DNA of 5,906 nucleotides, taken from CAZWHE01 sp964633825 (lineage in GTDB: Bacteria > Planctomycetota > B15-G4 > CAYZWU01). The notes under the pieces were generated by a model. The model saw only the letters and a program-made list of their open reading frames with translations, was not told the origin of the DNA and did not search any database. Positions 4,684 through 5,906 of the stretch are shown here, piece after piece. The stretch covers positions 1 through 5,906 of the forward strand of contig CAZWHE010000200.1 of the NCBI GenBank assembly GCA_964633825.1, written 5' to 3'. Position 1 is the stretch's first letter. The number at the start of each line of letters is the position of its first letter. The translations under genes and the position numbers were made by a program.

Positions 4684-5906
4684 TCAATAGGCCTTATAGA
4701 ATTTGAGAAAATCTTTCTCCGCCCTCATCAGAACGACCTTGAAGCGCTCGAATGCACTGCCGACTTTTTTTCCTGCTTTAACGGCATCCTTGACATCTTG
4801 AAATTTGTCTTTGACCGCATCCGGCAGATTTTTGCTATCGAGATACGCGCAGAGGATTCCGGCAAATAGAATCTCTCTCTCCGAAAAATTGAATGATCCG
4901 AAAAATTGCTTGAATTTAATTTCTCCCCCAAAACTGATCAATCTTTTCTTAGACCACGTGATCATTTTGGGATGAAAAAAGCGTTCTTCTTTTGCAGCAA
5001 ATCCTTTCACATACCAGTTTGGGATTTCTTCTTTTAACGGCAGTCTTTTAAAGAACTGCTCTATTGTTGCATGTCGAATAAATCCTTTTGTGTTTCTCAA
5101 GTCGTTTGGGTTTTCGCAAAATGTTACCGAAACAGGTCCGGATTCCGGTGATTCTTCGATATAAAAAACCCTGTAATCAGACGACCGTGCGTCACCGATT
5201 TGAGCGCCAACAGCGCTCCATGTATCAAAGTCAACCGTCACGTATATTGTTATTTTAGATTCTTTCAGGTCCGGTTCGATACCAAACACACCCTTTGCGG
5301 TTTTGTATGTTTCTTCCCCCTCAGCCAAGAACTGTTGTACCATATCATACGGGGTATTAGAAACAATCGTGATATGATCGGAATGAATCCGCCACGGCAA
5401 ATCCCAGTTGGAATGTAATTTGTCCGCTTCCGATTTAGTGACCCATTTGCCTTCGATTTTAAAATAACCCTGCTTTCTTTTTTCGGCGTCTTCTTTGGTT
5501 ACCCACTCTCCTTCATATAAAACAAGGCCTTTTTCGGCACGGTCCTTTTCCTCCGGGGTAACCCATTTGCCCTTATACTTAACAAGTCCTTTCTTGAGAT
5601 TTTTTACGTCTTCTGCGGGAAGCCATTCTCCTTTATATTCGATAAGTCCTGACTCTTCTTTTTTAAGGCGTTCGGCCTCGAGCACCATCCGTTTTTTCTG
5701 TTTTTGCGTAACCCACTTTCCCTCATATTTTACATAACCCAACGATGCTCTTGCTTTCACATGATTCGGGTCTATGGCGATTATTTCCCTAAGGTGTTTT
5801 CTCGACTTTGAAATTAATTTGTGGTCTTGGCACCATTTCACTAGAGCCATAAGCTCATTGGTGTCACGTTTGTTTGTTTTAGAAACCATCTCTTTGTAAA
5901 GCTGGT
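4684..5906 (-). CDS. Gly/Trp tandem-repeat protein with TPR-like start and degenerate peptidase-MA-like domain (5' partial)
   Basis: Function unknown. The frame stays open to the right edge; an ATG at 5889 would give 401 residues, but it lacks a good ribosome binding site and the residues before it (QLYKE) continue the helical pattern, so the true start is probably outside the window. Residues below are numbered from that Met. About 10-50 look like one helical repeat of TPR type (LVKWCQDHKLISKSRKHL, then AIDPNHVKARASLGY). Residues 51-160 hold five repeats with consensus G-[LY]-x-x-[YI]-[EK]-G-[KE]-W-[VL]-[TP], the first with a 10-residue insertion and the rest exactly 20 residues. About 168-390 resembles the gluzincin-type (peptidase MA/DUF1570-like) fold: a strand-rich half (SKITIYVTVDF), then RHATIEQFF at 272-280 and PNWYVKGFAAKEE at 290-302. 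In active relatives these are HExxH and W-L-x-E-G-x-A, so the catalytic Glu, second His and third ligand are all replaced. No signal peptide is visible, perhaps because the start is missing. Lower GC than its neighbours. Confidence 0.85.
   Translation of the reverse strand, partial: QLYKEMVSKTNKRDTNELMALVKWCQDHKLISKSRKHLREIIAIDPNHVKARASLGYVKYEGKWVTQKQKKRMVLEAERLKKEESGLIEYKGEWLPAEDVKNLKKGLVKYKGKWVTPEEKDRAEKGLVLYEGEWVTKEDAEKRKQGYFKIEGKWVTKSEADKLHSNWDLPWRIHSDHITIVSNTPYDMVQQFLAEGEETYKTAKGVFGIEPDLKESKITIYVTVDFDTWSAVGAQIGDARSSDYRVFYIEESPESGPVSVTFCENPNDLRNTKGFIRHATIEQFFKRLPLKEEIPNWYVKGFAAKEERFFHPKMITWSKKRLISFGGEIKFKQFFGSFNFSEREILFAGILCAYLDSKNLPDAVKDKFQDVKDAVKAGKKVGSAFERFKVVLMRAEKDFLKFYKAY
5410..5739 (-). 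repeat. Tandem coding repeats, 60-base period
   Basis: Five in-frame units encode the Gly/Trp motif of the peptidase-like protein. Unit starts are residues 51, 81, 101, 121 and 141 of the visible Met-initiated frame; the first unit is 30 codons, the others 20. On the plus strand the complement of the conserved Gly-Lys/Glu-Trp-Val-Thr codons (GTAACCCA and close variants) recurs about every 60 bases. DNA identity between units is only partial, so duplication is old or selection keeps the protein motif rather than the DNA. Confidence 0.85.

Noticed and set aside
5410..5739. 60-base periodic repeats as a CRISPR array
   Set aside because: The repeats are in frame, encode a conserved protein motif, vary in DNA sequence and have no unique spacers.

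Overview
The window is bacterial. It carries four protein genes, all on the minus strand, so transcription runs from high to low coordinates. Two are well-known housekeeping or envelope families: an E. coli-type aspartate carbamoyltransferase and a DUF374 acyltransferase. The other two have unusual architectures: a secreted, DUF3352-like protein ending in a pseudopilin (GspG-type) domain, and a protein with tandem Gly/Trp repeats and a peptidase-like domain that has lost its metal-binding motif. The DUF374 protein points to a Gram-negative-type envelope. The repeat/peptidase layout and the DUF3352-like/GspG mixture resemble proteins I associate with Planctomycetota and neighbouring PVC or candidate phyla. 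That assignment is by eye and is not proven. There are no RNA genes, CRISPR arrays, insertion sequences or phage genes that I can see.

Layout in transcription order, right to left: (1) 5906-4684, a gene open at the right edge, with a TPR-like helical start, five Gly/Trp repeats and a degenerate gluzincin domain. (2) 4683-4265, a 419-base non-coding stretch holding a 22-base palindrome next to a possible -10 box. (3) 4264-1883, a 793-residue protein with a signal peptide, a large DUF3352-like body, a transmembrane segment and a GspG-like C-terminus. (4) 1850-1784, a long-stemmed rho-independent terminator. (5) 1749-1692, a second long inverted repeat just before the next gene. (6) 1682-990, the DUF374 acyltransferase. 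(7) A 72-base gap with a possible weak promoter. (8) 917 to the left edge, pyrB, missing only its last few codons.

The terminator divides the window into two probable transcription units: the two unusual envelope-type genes, which are themselves separated by the long gap, and the acyltransferase-pyrB pair. PyrB makes carbamoyl-aspartate for pyrimidine synthesis. The acyltransferase probably acts on a membrane lipid. I see no functional link between them beyond position. The two large proteins may share an envelope or secretion context, but this is an inference from architecture alone. GC content falls from about 58-60% in sampled lines of the left genes to about 50% in the fusion gene and about 32-48% in the rightmost gene.
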